A DNA stretch of 64,000 nucleotides from Apostichopus japonicus (taxonomy: Eukaryota > Echinodermata > Holothuroidea > Aspidochirotida > Stichopodidae): assembly GCF_037975245.1 (NCBI RefSeq), contig NC_092575.1, positions 77,001-141,000 of the forward strand. The letters run 5' to 3'. Under the pieces are notes generated by a model that had not been told where the DNA came from, did no database searches, and worked only from the letters and a program-made list of their open reading frames with translations. The position numbers were made by a program, and so were the translations under genes. Within the stretch, counting starts at the first letter, position 1; every line of letters starts with the position of its first letter. Positions 49,401-60,662 of the stretch are shown here, piece after piece.

Positions 49401-52400
49401 AGTAGTTGTAATATAAGGAGTTGTATGGATGGATACATGAGTAGCTGTATGGATGGATACATGAGCAGTTGATATGAATGGATACATGAGTAGTTGTTAT
49501 TAGAGGAGTTGTATGGATGGATGGATACATGAGTAGTTGTATGGATGGATACACCTCTTTCGTAGTGTATCTTGTTAACTACCACTGTTACACCTCTTGC
49601 ATAGTTTGTCTCCTTCAACTACCACTGTAACCACTGTTAATTTGTTAAAAGTTATTACTGTTTACCTCTTGATGGGGACTGCACAATGATATTATCCTGA
49701 TCAAGGGACTTTAGCTCCTCCTCCTCGTCAAATTTCTTTTTATATCTTCTACATTTTGCCAGAGTAATTTCACCTGAAAGGAACAAATGTTAAGAGTAAT
49801 AAGACAGTTAGCAAGTATAAGTATTACATAAGAGAGCATGTGAGTAGTATGGCTACTGCATAACATTGAGATAATTCTATGTCAACCAAGAAATCATCCA
49901 CTACCAGGAAGAAGGCTACATGGAATGAGGTCTCAAAGCACTTCACAGATGTTATATTAGCCCTGGTCGATTGAAAACCTGTCCCAGAGACAATCCCTCC
50001 AGTCGGCTGCAGTTATATACTGCGCCCAAATGACAAGTTACCTCACAGGTACCCATTTAACCCCTGGGTGGAGAGAGGCAATTGAGATGAAGCATCTTTT
50101 CCAAAGACACAACGTAATGAACTAGGCAGGAATCGAACCAGCAATCCTTTGATCCAAAACCTTAGCCATCTGGCCACCACTCTCTATCAAATATGGCTTA
50201 TGTAACTTCACCTCAGCTCAGGTGGCTATACAAAGGTATAGTTACTTGGAATGGCTGTCTGGAATGACCATAACAACTGTAGCAGCCACAACCCAAACAG
50301 TTTATAACTTACAATTGAGCTCAGGTGGCTATCCATTTCACACTTTTAGATGATTAAGTATTTTTGACTAATTCTGAAAGGCTATTATTTCATAAGGAAT
50401 AGTGTGGACTTCTCTCCTGAATAGAAAACACCTTACTTTACCAAACCTGGGCTCAAACCCAAAACTGCCAAGGTGTTAAGTATCGTTGCTTCTAATGCCT
50501 TTATCCAGCTGACCATGGCACTGATTCTAATCATAGCTCTGCTCTACAGCTTACCTCCAATACCAATGTCCCTGCTTCTAATGCCTTTATCCAGCTGACC
50601 ATGGAACTGATTCTAATCATAGCTCTGCTCTACAGCTTACCTCCAATACCAATTTCCCTGCTTCTAATGTCTTTATCCAGCTGACCATGGCACTGATTCT
50701 AATCATAGCTCTGCTCTACAGCTTACCTCCAATACCAATGTCCCTGCTTCTAATGCCTTTATCCAGCTGACCATGGCACTGATTCTAATCATAGCTCTGC
50801 TCTACAGCTTACCTCCAATACCAATGTCCAAGCTTCTAATGTCTTTATCCAGCTGACCATGGCACTGATTCTAATCATAGCTCTGCTCTACAGCTTACCT
50901 CCAATACCAATTTCCCTGCTTCTAATGTCTTTATCCAGCTGACCATGGCACTGATTCTAACATAGCTCTGCTCTACAGCTTACCTCCAATACCAATGTCC
51001 CTGCTTCTAATGCCTTTATCCAGCTGACCATGGCACTGATTCTAATCATAGCTCTGCTCTACAGCTTACCTCCAATACCAATTTCCCTGCTTCTAATGCC
51101 TTTATCCAGCTGACCATGGCACTGATTCTAACATAGCTCTGCTCTACAGCTTACCTCCAATACCAATGTCCCTGCTTCTAATGCCTTTATCCAGCTGACC
51201 ATGGCACTGATTCTAATCATAGCTCTGCTCTACAGCTTACCTCCAATACCAATTTCCCTGCTTCTAATGCCTTTATCCAGCTGACCATGGCACTGATTCT
51301 AATCATAGCTCTGCTCTACAGCTTACCTCCAATACCAATGTCCCTGCTTCTAATGCCTTTATCCAGATGACCATGGCCCTGATTCTAATCATAGCTCTGC
51401 TCTACAGCTTACCTCCAATACCAATGTCCCTTAGTTCTTTCTTTAATCTTGTCACTCTTTCATCTGCTGATGAGCAATCCTGGAACATTTTCTTGTAATT
51501 CTTTCTCTTCCCACAAAGCCAAATGCATCTTTTCAACAAAAGAATTTTGGTGTTATCCTTGTCATCCTGACAACAATAAAGAAAACCAGAGTGAAAGATA
51601 ATAAGGTAAATTAATGTTCAAGAGGTGATATTGGCAGAAAACTGTCTGTTGTGACTGAGCAATGCACCTTTAAGCCTCTCTTATCAATGATTTCTAAGTC
51701 TCTCTTATCACTATGTATGAACAGAAAGTGAGGGCTAATAAAAAGTAGGCCATTGTACTCCTTCTGGTGGACTCAGAGTTCAATACAGGTATGTGTCTGT
51801 TCTCTGCCTGTACTCAAATGTCCCGGCCCTTTGGGAATTTGCTTCAGGTTTTCTAGCCAGGTTTTTATATTTTTCATGAAATGTGTAGTCTAAGAGTTAC
51901 CTCAATTAGTGCACATGTAGTTTGCTAAATAAACAGATTAATTTCAATAATAAAGAAGCTAACGAGATGTAACACAGTGTATTTCCCTTTGCTTCCTCAG
52001 TAAGTCTGTATTATACATTATCTTTGACATGTTCTTAGTTTGTTAGATATTTTTGAGTTCAGTTTATTATAGTGATACCATGGATAGGGTCTGTAGTCTA
52101 GACTATTCTATATACATGTAGGGTAGCCTATAGGGTATATACTGTATGGTATATTAGATACATCATGGGCCTCCAGCAGTTATCATATCTATCTACATCT
52201 TTCTAAAAAGGCGCTAATCTCATCAAGAATGATGACAATCCAGTGCACTGCTGATATGGTTACATACAGGCAATTGCTATAGAAATACTTTATTTGGACT
52301 TTTAGCTTGAAACTAATTTAAACGTTGATGCCTTCTAAACACACCTCAGCATTTGATAAATTTCCCTAAAATAAACCACCAAATTTTGACCAGAACCTGC

Positions 52401-55400
52401 ATTTCATGTATCCAGCCTTAGCCTCATCAATATTTGTTTATCCAAGACTTAAGTTTAATCTTTTTCCTCTTTGAGACTAAACTTCAATAAATCTATAAAA
52501 GTGAATCATCATAAATATATTATCAACTATGTGAGTTACTGGCAACAAGATGATCCAGCAATATGCATAACTAGAGAACAGAGGTCATGGTGACCATATA
52601 TTTAACATTGTTGAGAGGGAGCTTACAGAAGAAATATTTTAGTTGAAAGAGGAGATCAACAAAAGTACCTCTTTTTTCTCTTGTATTTTTCCTTTCCTTG
52701 ATGCTTCTTCTTCATTGTTTTCTTTCTCTGATTCACTGCTGTCATCTATTACTTCCCTCTTACATCCAGATTTATTTCTTCCCTAAGTGAAAGGAAATTG
52801 AGAACAAATTATTGTGCTACATTTGTCATTGAACAGCCCTTACAATAAAAGGATAATTAGTTTGATTGATATCTGATGTCCACAAACACATGCATGAATC
52901 TGTCATCTTGTTGCATCTAGTATGGCTTTAAAATGTAACATGTATAGAATGGTCCAACTACTGATCAACGTATTAGCTCTCCTGTTACAATGAAGGTACC
53001 CTGATATAAATGGGCGGGTTGTGCTTATAACTATGGAACTTCTTTCTCACCAGTTAGGTTTGCTATTAGCTGCAGGTGATGAACAGATTAAATTTATCAG
53101 CATTTTTCAGTTTGCTGTCATGGTCATTTCATGCATGCGTTTTACAAGAATAATGAAAGATATTAAGCTTTGAAAGAACACCAATCAGCATGCATACTGT
53201 ACACATATTATAATCAGCAATGAGCAACATATGCATTTCTATTTATTGTTTAATAAATACAAAGACAAGATTTTACCTACAGTATCAGTACTGAAAAGTA
53301 TTCTTAAGACTTTACTGATTGGTCTGTGTAATTAATAGCAATGAAAAGACATTCAGTTATTGATTTTAAAACAATGCTTTAAAGATTCTCAAGCCAAGCC
53401 CTGTCCAGATTTCTATCAATATTCAATAGCACAACCAATAATAACAGTTTTATTTACATTTGAATGTATTTTAATTTCCTTGGTTCTGTTTCTTAATCGT
53501 GTAATTTCCTTATGAAGAAATAATGTCTGAACTTTTCTAGCTTACTTACCTTCAATGAATGTTGTTTTTTTGACTTCCTGAGCTTCCTCTTACTGTTTTC
53601 TGTTGATGAAGAAAATCATTGTTTTGAAAAATCCCTTTGAACCATTTATTGATTTATATAATATATTTGATATCAGTTCATGTTGTCACAGTTGTCTATC
53701 TATGAACTTCAGGCACTCCAATGATCTAGTGGTCAAAAAGACAAAAATCATGTCAGTAAACTGACATAAAGTTTTGGCATGAGCCTAACATCATGATCTG
53801 CTTGGCAGAGCTTGTAATGGACACAGGTCTGTAAGATGGGTATAGCAAAAGCAAAAGATATAAACCCAAAACCCATATCCCCTCTACCATTACCCATTCT
53901 CTTCCAACTTGACAACCTCTCTCTTACATCCCCCTGCAGCCCCCCCCCCTAAAAAAAGTAAATTCATAGGTTCAACTATCTTGCATTGCTGTACAGTAGG
54001 TAACATTTCCAATAGTAACATGTACAGTATGCATAGCTGGACATGTCCAATAAGATGTGTTCAATAAGCTTGTAGGTAGACATACTTATAACAAATAAGT
54101 AGGTAAGGTAGTTTCATGTTCAGTTACAGTTTTGTATGTCATATATACTGTGTCCTATAGCAGGTATGTGTACTATGCAGGTACTGTATGTGTGTCACAT
54201 ATGTACATGTCTCTTTGCAGGTACAGTATGTATATCATGTACTGTGTCCTATAGTAGGTATGTGTATTATGTAGGTATGTATGCCATGTACTCTGTCCTA
54301 TTGCAGGTATACATGTGTACTATGCAGGTATGTGTGTAGGTGCATAGGTATGTATACTATGTACTGTGTCCTATAGTACAGTAGGTATACTATGTTCTAT
54401 TTTACAGGTAGGTATGTGTGCTATGTATTATAGGTATGTGTGCTATGTACATGCATTTGTTCTACTGTGTGCCATCTTTGTTTTTGTCCTGCTGATTGTC
54501 ATGTACAGTACATGTATGTGTTTGTCCTGTGTGTGCCATGCATTGTACTGTTGTATGCCATGTTGTTTTGCAACAACATGGCATACAACATGACCCTGTT
54601 GTATGTATTTATATATTCCATGTACTGCATCCTTGGTATGTATACTTCGTAGGTATGTGTGCCTAGTTGTAGGTAAGCATGTCATTACATGTCCTAAGGT
54701 AGGTACAGTATGGGTAGGATGGTGACTTCGAAGTTCGGCCACTTAAGACTTAAAACACCCCAAAACTAAATCTTCTGGTCTAAATCACCAGAAAATATAC
54801 TTCATATGGTGGGAGAATTGTGTTTTAGTACGATACACGGCCAAACTTTCTTTCCTGCAAACTGTTTTCACGTTGTTTTCCAAGAAAATTCTTCGTGATT
54901 GTGGAACTGGTATTTCTTTGCTAGAGTATTGCGAAGTTCGGACACGCAACCTACAGTGTGGCACTGGTAAAAATTGGTGGCGCTGTTGCTCTTTCAGTAA
55001 TTATAACAGACTTCATAGATCTTCGTCATTTTATTGACAAATATGTAATTTCTTGCACACGGGTCATTTTGGAGAGAAAATAACTGTAGCTTCGTACTTT
55101 TTGGTGAAATTTGGCTCTTCCTGTAGGTTTTCATGGTGAAAATCGTGTATTTCTTAGGGTGCCCGAACTTCGCAGTATGGCGAACTTCGCAATACTGACT
55201 ATACTATAAAAACCTTTTATTGTAGGCACGTGTGACACATTTGTGTTTGTGCTACGTGGGTTTGTGTGCCATGTCCTATGTAAGTAGGTGTGCTAAGAAT
55301 ATTAATGTAGGTATATGCCATTTATGTCCTGTTGTAGGTACAGTGTTCATGCCATGTAATGTCCTACGGTAGGTATGTTTACTACAGTATGTATAAACTA

Positions 55401-57053
55401 TGGATACATGTGTGCTATACTGTAGATGTTTACATACTGTTGAAGGTATTCATGCAATGTAATGTATGTGTGCTACTGTATGTTTACATCCTATTGTAGG
55501 CATATGTGCAATGTTCCTACTACCATAGGTCAAAGAGCTAACTTTATCAAGGATGCAGCCTACAAAGTACATCTAGGATAAGAGTTTAAAGATACAAGTT
55601 GATGATACACACCATCATTTGATTTCTCTGTCTTATTCTTCTTTTTCTTCCATCCTGAACACTTTCTTCTGTTCTGACCAATACATTCCTCTTTGGTCTT
55701 AGGTAAATTTGTCTTCCTAGATTCAGTGAAGGGATCAAGTGTGCCTTTAACATCTACTGCTTCCTGTGAGATTTCATTTTCTTCATCCTCATCAGACCTC
55801 CCAATTTTCTCCTCTTGGTGCTGGAACATCTTAAAACCATTTTGTCCCTTCTCTCTCATTCCATCGCTATTAAGTCCATTATCTTCCTCTTCACCACTGA
55901 TATGTCCCCTCTGTCCATCACTACTGTGTCCACCCTCCCCATCACTACTATGTCCCCTCTCTCCATCACTACTATGTCCACTCTCTTTCTCTCCATCACT
56001 ACTATGTCCCCTCTCTCCATCACTACTATGTCCCCTCTCTCCATCACTACTATGTCCCCTCTCTCCATCACTACTATGTCCCCTCTCTTTCTCTCCATCA
56101 CTACTATGTCCCCTCTCTTTCTCTCCATCACTACTATGTCCCCTCTGTTTCTCTCCATCACTACTATGTCCCTTCTCTTTCTCTCCATCACTACTATGTC
56201 CACTCTCTCCATCATTACTATGTCCCCTCTCTCCATCACTACTATGTCCCTTTTCTTTCTCTCCATCACTACTATGTTCACTCTCTTCACCGCTACAATG
56301 TCCACTATGTTTCTCTCCATCACTACTATGTCCCCTCTCTCCATCACTACTATGTCCCCTCTCTCCATCACTACTATGTCCCCTCTCTCCATCACTACTA
56401 TGTCCCCTCTCTCCATCACTACTATGTCCCCTCTGTCCATCACTACTATGTCCCCTCTCTCCATCACTACTATGTCCCTTTTCTTTCTCTCCATCACTAC
56501 TATGTCCCCTCTCTCCATCACTACCATGTCCCCTCTCTCCATCACTACTATGTCCACTCTCTTTCTCTCCATCACTACTCTGTCCACTCTCTTCACCGCT
56601 ACTGTGTCCACTCTCTTCCACTCCATCGCTGATATGTCCTCTCTCACCGTCACTTCTATGTCCACCCTCTCCATCACTACTATGTCCCTTCTCTTTCTCT
56701 CCATCACTACTATGTCCGTTCTCTACCTCTTCGTCACAACTAAATTTATTTTCTACATCACTGTTCAGAACCTTCTTGTTCCCAGTACATTCATTTTCTG
56801 TCGAGGATCCAGTGGAGAGCCTTAGCTGCAAATCTTCACTATTGTTGCTACTGTCCCACTCACCGTTCACCTGTTCCCCCTTTTGTTGGTCATGCTCAAG
56901 TGGGAGTAATTCTGTGGATTTGTGTTCGATCACTTGTCTCTTCTTGAGGAATGGAGACTTCTTTTGTAGCAAAAGGGAGGCTAAAGTGCAGTCTAGCTCT
57001 GAGTCTGAATCAGAGCTGTCCAGGAATACTCTTTTACGCTTCTTGGCTGGCAT
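46293..57053 (-). CDS. HIRIP3: HIRIP3-like histone chaperone, six exons
   Basis: HIRA-interacting protein 3 is a nuclear H2A-H2B-type chaperone with a C-terminal CHZ region. Exons: 55613-57053, 53550-53599, 52669-52782, 51413-51566, 49666-49773 and 46293-46456. Every junction keeps phase, giving 676 residues plus stop. The N-terminus is basic then acidic (PAKKRKRV, DSSDSDSELD). About 35 copies of a GHSSDGER / GHSSDGEKEK unit follow, then a basic-acidic linker. The conserved C-terminus has KRCIWLCGKRKNYKKMF, LKKELRDIGIGGE, LAKCRRYKKKFDEEEELKSL, and ends RGGIISDDSDSD (human HIRIP3 has LKRYIRACGAHRNYKKL and ends RGIISSDGESN). An in-frame stop lies 9 nt before the ATG, but human HIRIP3 has an extra N-terminal DEK-C-like region, so an upstream exon is possible (TATTCAG directly before CATG could be an acceptor). 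Confidence 0.9.
46621..49552. repeat. 24-bp minisatellite filling HIRIP3 intron 5
   Basis: More than 100 copies of GTATGGATGGATACATGAGT plus AGTT, with larger segments reused. It occupies about 2.9 kb of the 3.2-kb last intron. All long minus-strand open frames here (YPSIQLLM, HVSIHTT patterns) are repeat artefacts. Confidence 0.95.
49666..49773 (-). CDS. HIRIP3: HIRIP3 exon 5 (CHZ segment)
   Basis: 108 nt, acceptor CTTTCAG, donor GTAAAC. It encodes EITLAKCRRYKKKFDEEEEL then KSLDQDNIIVQSPSR. The basic-to-acidic segment followed by an aliphatic patch is the CHZ-type histone-binding region. Confidence 0.9.
49915..50181 (-). mobile_element. tRNA-derived SINE, family 2
   Basis: Minus-strand head with AGATGGCTAAGG (box A-like) and GGTTCGATTCC (box B), then a body containing TCTCTCCACCCAGGGGTTAA and ATGGGTACCTGTGAGG. 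The body resembles conserved central domains seen in other marine-invertebrate SINEs, from memory. It lies in HIRIP3 intron 4, on the sense strand. Confidence 0.7.
50488..51420. repeat. 86-bp tandem repeat carrying copies of a HIRIP3 exon end and splice donor
   Basis: Ten extra copies (spacing 86, twice 85) of a unit whose one part equals the last 19 nt of HIRIP3 exon 4 plus its donor (minus strand GACATTGGTATTGGAG-GTAAGC). CAGCTTACC marks start at 50547, 50633, 50719, 50805, 50891, 50976, 51062, 51147, 51233 and 51319; the true donor mark is at 51405. Confidence 0.95.
51413..51566 (-). CDS. HIRIP3: HIRIP3 exon 4 (conserved C-terminal core)
   Basis: 154 nt from acceptor TTGTTGTCAG to donor GTAAGC. 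It encodes ILLLKRCIWLCGKRKNYKK...ERVTRLKKELRDIGIG, the most conserved part of HIRIP3. The last 19 nt and the donor are repeated about ten times in the intron that follows. Confidence 0.92.
52669..52782 (-). CDS. HIRIP3: HIRIP3 exon 3
   Basis: 114-nt phase-0 exon, GRNKSGCKREVIDDSSESEK...EEEASRKGKIQEKKE. Acceptor TTTCACTTAG, donor GTACTT. Charged linker before the conserved C-terminal region. Confidence 0.82.
53550..53599 (-). CDS. HIRIP3: HIRIP3 exon 2
   Basis: 50-nt exon encoding ENSKRKLRKSKKQHSLK after completing the Glu codon. Acceptor TCATCAACAG, donor GTAAGT. A basic, likely nuclear-localising stretch. Confidence 0.8.
54050..54720. repeat. Degenerate GTAGGTATGTGTGCTATGTAC-type repeat in HIRIP3 intron 1
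   Basis: Irregular 20-40-bp units built from AGGTATGTGT, CTATGTACTGT and CCTATAG. Continues, more diverged, at 55220-55520. Confidence 0.7.
54549..54590. repeat. Perfect 19-bp hairpin
   Basis: TGTTGTATGCCATGTTGTT, loop TTGC, then the exact complement. Inside HIRIP3 intron 1. Confidence 0.9.
54708..55205. mobile_element. Possible MITE with CGAAGTTCGG motifs
   Basis: CGAAGTTCGG and its complement occur four times (near 54728, 54931, 55155 and 55178) with opposite orientation at the two ends. No clean terminal repeat or target duplication found. Confidence 0.35.
55613..57053 (-). CDS. HIRIP3: HIRIP3 exon 1 (acidic repeat exon)
   Basis: 480 codons plus one base, to donor GTGTGT. The open frame continues 53 nt past the donor (to 55560) in intron. 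Residues about 112-395 are an 8- or 10-residue tandem repeat rich in Ser, Asp, Glu and His. The repeat is in frame throughout, with no stop. Long open frames on both strands opposite this exon are shadows of the 24/30-bp repeat. Confidence 0.88.
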
Positions 57054-57105
57054 GCTGAATACTTATTGTGAAGGAAAAATGAAGAGAATTTAATAAAGTT
57101 CTACA

Positions 57106-57369
57106 ATGCAGGCATTCTGGATGATTCCAACGAGTCCTCAGTCGTTTCAGTTGTTCAATGAAAAATCCCAACATGAAATGAAGTTCATTAGCTTCACTTT
57201 ACTTCAGAGTGAAAGTTTGTTTGGAATTGGTAAAATTGTCAACCTCAAAGAACTATATAACGAACAGTGCCAAAGAAGACTATTCAGGGATCACATTTTC
57301 AAACATCTTCCACCTTCATGTGAACTGAAAGAGTTGATCACTCTTACCTTCTCTCTTACAATGTTTTAA
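57106..57369 (+). CDS. Unrecognised ORF divergent from HIRIP3
   Basis: 87-codon open frame starting 53 bp from the HIRIP3 start codon on the opposite strand. It is not repetitive and reads as a plausible globular protein, with several Leu/Ile/Phe and charged residues, but I do not recognise it. It ends just before the 57-bp repeat array. It could be a small divergent transcript, a terminal exon, or chance. Confidence 0.2.
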   Translation: MQAFWMIPTSPQSFQLFNEKSQHEMKFISFTLLQSESLFGIGKIVNLKELYNEQCQRRLFRDHIFKHLPPSCELKELITLTFSLTMF

Positions 57370-57381
57370 GAAAACCTTTGG

Positions 57382-57668
57382 CCAACCTACAGTACCCCAC
57401 ACTCATCCCGCCCTCGGCACTACCCCAATCTCAAAACCTTTGACCAACCTACCCCACACTCATCCCGCCCTCGGCACTGCCCCAATCTCAAAACCATTGA
57501 CCAACCTACCCCACACTCATCCCGCCCTCGGCACTACCCCAATCTCAAAACCTTTGACCAACCTACCCCACACTCATCCCGCCCTCGGCACTGCCCCAAT
57601 CTCAAAACCTTTGACCAACCTACCCCACACTCATCCCGCCCTCGGCACTGCCCCAATCTCAAAACAAT
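57382..57668. repeat. 57-bp tandem repeat, five copies
   Basis: Unit ACCAACCTACCCCACACTCA-TCCCGCCCTCGGCACTGCCC-CAATCTCAAAACCTTTG. 57 bp is 19 codons, so one frame stays open (NLPHTHPALGTAPISKPLT). No evidence of translation. Confidence 0.93.
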
Positions 57669-57912
57669 CACGCACAAATTAGATTGTAAGTTACAATATA
57701 TTCAATGCAAATAAAAATGACTTACTTATTGCATAAATACAATGAAACCACTTGACAGAGCTTGCCTAATGTAACTTACCATGATTGGACTTTGAACAAG
57801 TTATATTTGAAGTTTGAGGTCTGACTTGAGATGAGCCTTTACTTCAAGTTAAGTTGATATAATGTAGTTGGGTTAACATTATTAAGGTATAACAGTCACA
57901 ATGTATGAAGAA

Positions 57913-58206
57913 CAAAATCCGATCTAACAATCTGATCTACAATCCGATCTAACAATCCGATCTAACACTCCGATCTAACACTCCGATCTAACAATCCGAT
58001 CTAACACTCCGATCTAACAATCCGATCTAACAATCCGATCTAACACTCCGATCTAACAATCCGATCTAACACTCCGATCTAACACTCCGATCTAACACTC
58101 CAATCTAACAATCCGATCTAACACTCCGATCTAACAATCCGATCTAACAATCCGATCTAACACTCCGATCTAACAATCCGATCTAACACTCCGATCTAAC
58201 AATCTT
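57913..58206. repeat. 13-bp array with two unit types
   Basis: About 21 units of CAATCCGATCTAA or CACTCCGATCTAA. The order of A and C types repeats every 9 units. Confidence 0.93.
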
Positions 58207-58215
58207 GTGTACAGG

Positions 58216-58590
58216 ATATCATAGGCGTAGGAGGCAGGGGGAGGGGCTGCAGCCCCCCAACCAAATATATTTGAAAACAGTCGGGCAAAATGCTAGAATT
58301 TTTCGGGCACCTACTGAAAGAAATCTAATTTTCAATATGTTTTTCAATGGTTAATCTTATATTATCATTATCATTGTACCGACTTCTCCAATAGTTCTAA
58401 CCAATATGAAAGGGTAATAACACGGCAAATGATTGTATGTTATTGGCATGCGATGTTAGACTGTAAGCGATTCATGCCCATATGATATGCACATTAAAAT
58501 GTTGAACGCCTGCGGAGCGCAGGAAAAATTTTTGTTATATATTTCGTCTTTACAGCCCCCCAAATCAAATTGGTCTCCTATGCCTTTATA
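58216..58590. mobile_element. MITE-like element
   Basis: Imperfect inverted ends ATAGGCGTAGGAGG and CTCCTATGCCTTT enclose about 370 bp with GCAGCCCCCCAA blocks at both ends. No clear target duplication. Starts within 12 bp of the 13-bp array. Confidence 0.5.
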
Positions 58591-59689
58591 GATGCAGGTC
58601 ATCCAAGTTTTACTTTGTTGTTATTGCATTTCAGGGTTTACAGACTTTTACCTGAAATGACATTTGACCTATGTGTACATGCATGTACATACATAAATGA
58701 CTGTTTGATTTCTCATATTTTAAAATGTAATTTGATTCCACTTTTGTGAACCTTGAGCAGTGACTTTTGACCTTTTGATCAACTGATTAGCGTTCTTGTT
58801 CACTAAGTTGGATCAACATGCCATGTATGCTAATTCAAGCTTTACTTTTCAAGAATTGTTAACAAGGTATCAGACATGACCTCAAATTGACCCACACCAG
58901 TTTCAATGAGGACATTCTACACATTACTTGATGGGAATAAATACCAAAGTAATTCTTGTTAAGAATATCAACCTAACACTTTTAGGGTCATTGTGTTATA
59001 TAACAAGCATACCAACTTATATGGGATCAGTAAAGCTGGTTGGTAGAATGGCAGTTATTACATTACCAAATCTGGTCAATCAGCATTGATTGCTGGTGAC
59101 GTAGTATTAAAGAACCCTCTAACACCAGTTTCAAATGTTTCTTAAAAACCTGTAATACTTCACTTTTATTTTAAATCTTTCATCACCAAAACACTCATCA
59201 AATACTTTGAAAGGTCTATGCATAACTCTAAATTATGACTGCAATGCTCAGAATGTGGAATATTCTAAGTCTATATCATCTTCATTTCATAGACACAGCT
59301 TCATTGAGTACTATGATTGTTTACAGCTACAAATGTAGCCTAGGCCTAGAGTTCATTGATGACTCAAATATACTGTAAACCAACCCAGATCATTGAATTT
59401 AACTGCATAGACTTCCAGCTACCTTCAAACTTGTTGACATTGCATTTTTAGGTACTACTATAATTTAGAATCAGTTACCAGAGGTGTCTATTGAGTCTTG
59501 ACCCTAACCTTGTCACTGTCACACGTATGTAAACAAAGTATGAAGTTCACTTTAAAGGCTATGCCTTCTTTAGTTGCTTAAAATTAGGAAAAGCTTACAA
59601 AAGCACTTCATCAACATGTACTAGAACTGCAAAATGAAACTGGGGGGAGGGGGGTGAGGGAAGGGAGAGGAAGGGGTAGTTCTGTTTGT

Positions 59690-59885
59690 TTTGTTTTTTT
59701 GGTTCTCTTTTCTATTTGTAAAGTTCTGTATTTTTTTAGGGAGTGTTACTACCCGACAAGCCCTTTAGGGTTTTTTAGTACACTTCCTTTCACAAGTTTT
59801 GTTTCTTACCTCCTTCTATGTCATATGTCATATATACTTATGTTGTGATAGAACAAAAATAAATAAATGAAATGAAATGAAGTGT
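59690..59885 (+). mobile_element. Probable LINE 3' UTR remnant
   Basis: Contains TACCCGACAAGCCCTTTAGG, AAAAATAAATAAATG and an (ATGAA)n tail, a common 3' end for 5'-truncated non-LTR elements. No coding part remains. Confidence 0.4.
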
Positions 59886-60087
59886 ATTTTACGTACTTCC
59901 GGGCACTGATTCTAAATCAGAGCCCATTTGTATAGACGAAACCCTTCAGGATGAGGGTTTCCTAAACTTCAGAAGGCCTTTGACAATCATCCTTAAAATA
60001 TATGAAGCCTAGTACTAGTACTACTCCTAGGCCTAGTACTAGTAGTAGTACTAGTAGTAGTACTGTACTTACTACTAGTAGCATGGT

Positions 60088-60662
60088 GGGCTCGTAATTG
60101 ACGCACTTAAGGATTGAATTGACGATGTCGGTCAACATAAAATCAAAATCACTCAACTGCCTGCACTTTTCATGTTTAGTCCCTCAGAAATGTAATGATC
60201 TCAAAATATTTATTGTTCTGTGCCTACGCAATGAACAATTGAGAAGAATTTGAACACAAAATGTCTGCTGTGTCAAGTTCTTTCATACCCCTAAATTGAC
60301 ACATTCGTCGATAAGCTAACTGTAGTGTAGGCCTAAGTAAACATCCATTGACTTTGGATGCTGTTTGCTATGCTCTGAACCTCTAAGCTTAGACAGGTCA
60401 GGTCCCAGAGAGTAGTGGTATCATATTGAAGTAATTTTGGTTATTTTTAGGGAGTAAGATTTCCAAATGTCCAAAAAATGTGTTAAACTGGGGGGGAGGG
60501 TGTTAAAAGCTTAAAAAAAATACCACAATTTGGTCAGCAAATAGCTGAAATGGATTCAAACTCATGAAATATGTAATTCTGCTTGACTGCAAAAAGTTTA
60601 GGTGGCCTTCTGTATCGTTGCAAGTAATAATTGAAGGTGCGTCAATTACGGGGGTGCGTCAA
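60088..60662. mobile_element. Possible TIR element
   Basis: GTAATTGACGCAC at the left, GTGCGTCAATTAC followed by a second GTGCGTCAATTA at the right. The ends are inverted. No target duplication recognised. Confidence 0.4.

Noticed and set aside
46646-49618. Several long minus-strand open frames (up to 389 codons)
   Set aside because: They are translations of the 24-bp minisatellite in the HIRIP3 intron, overlap each other in different frames, and have no non-repetitive portion.
55693-57093. 466- and 336-codon plus-strand open frames opposite HIRIP3 exon 1
   Set aside because: The 24/30-bp coding repeat keeps opposite frames open. The minus strand has HIRIP3 motifs and matching downstream exons.
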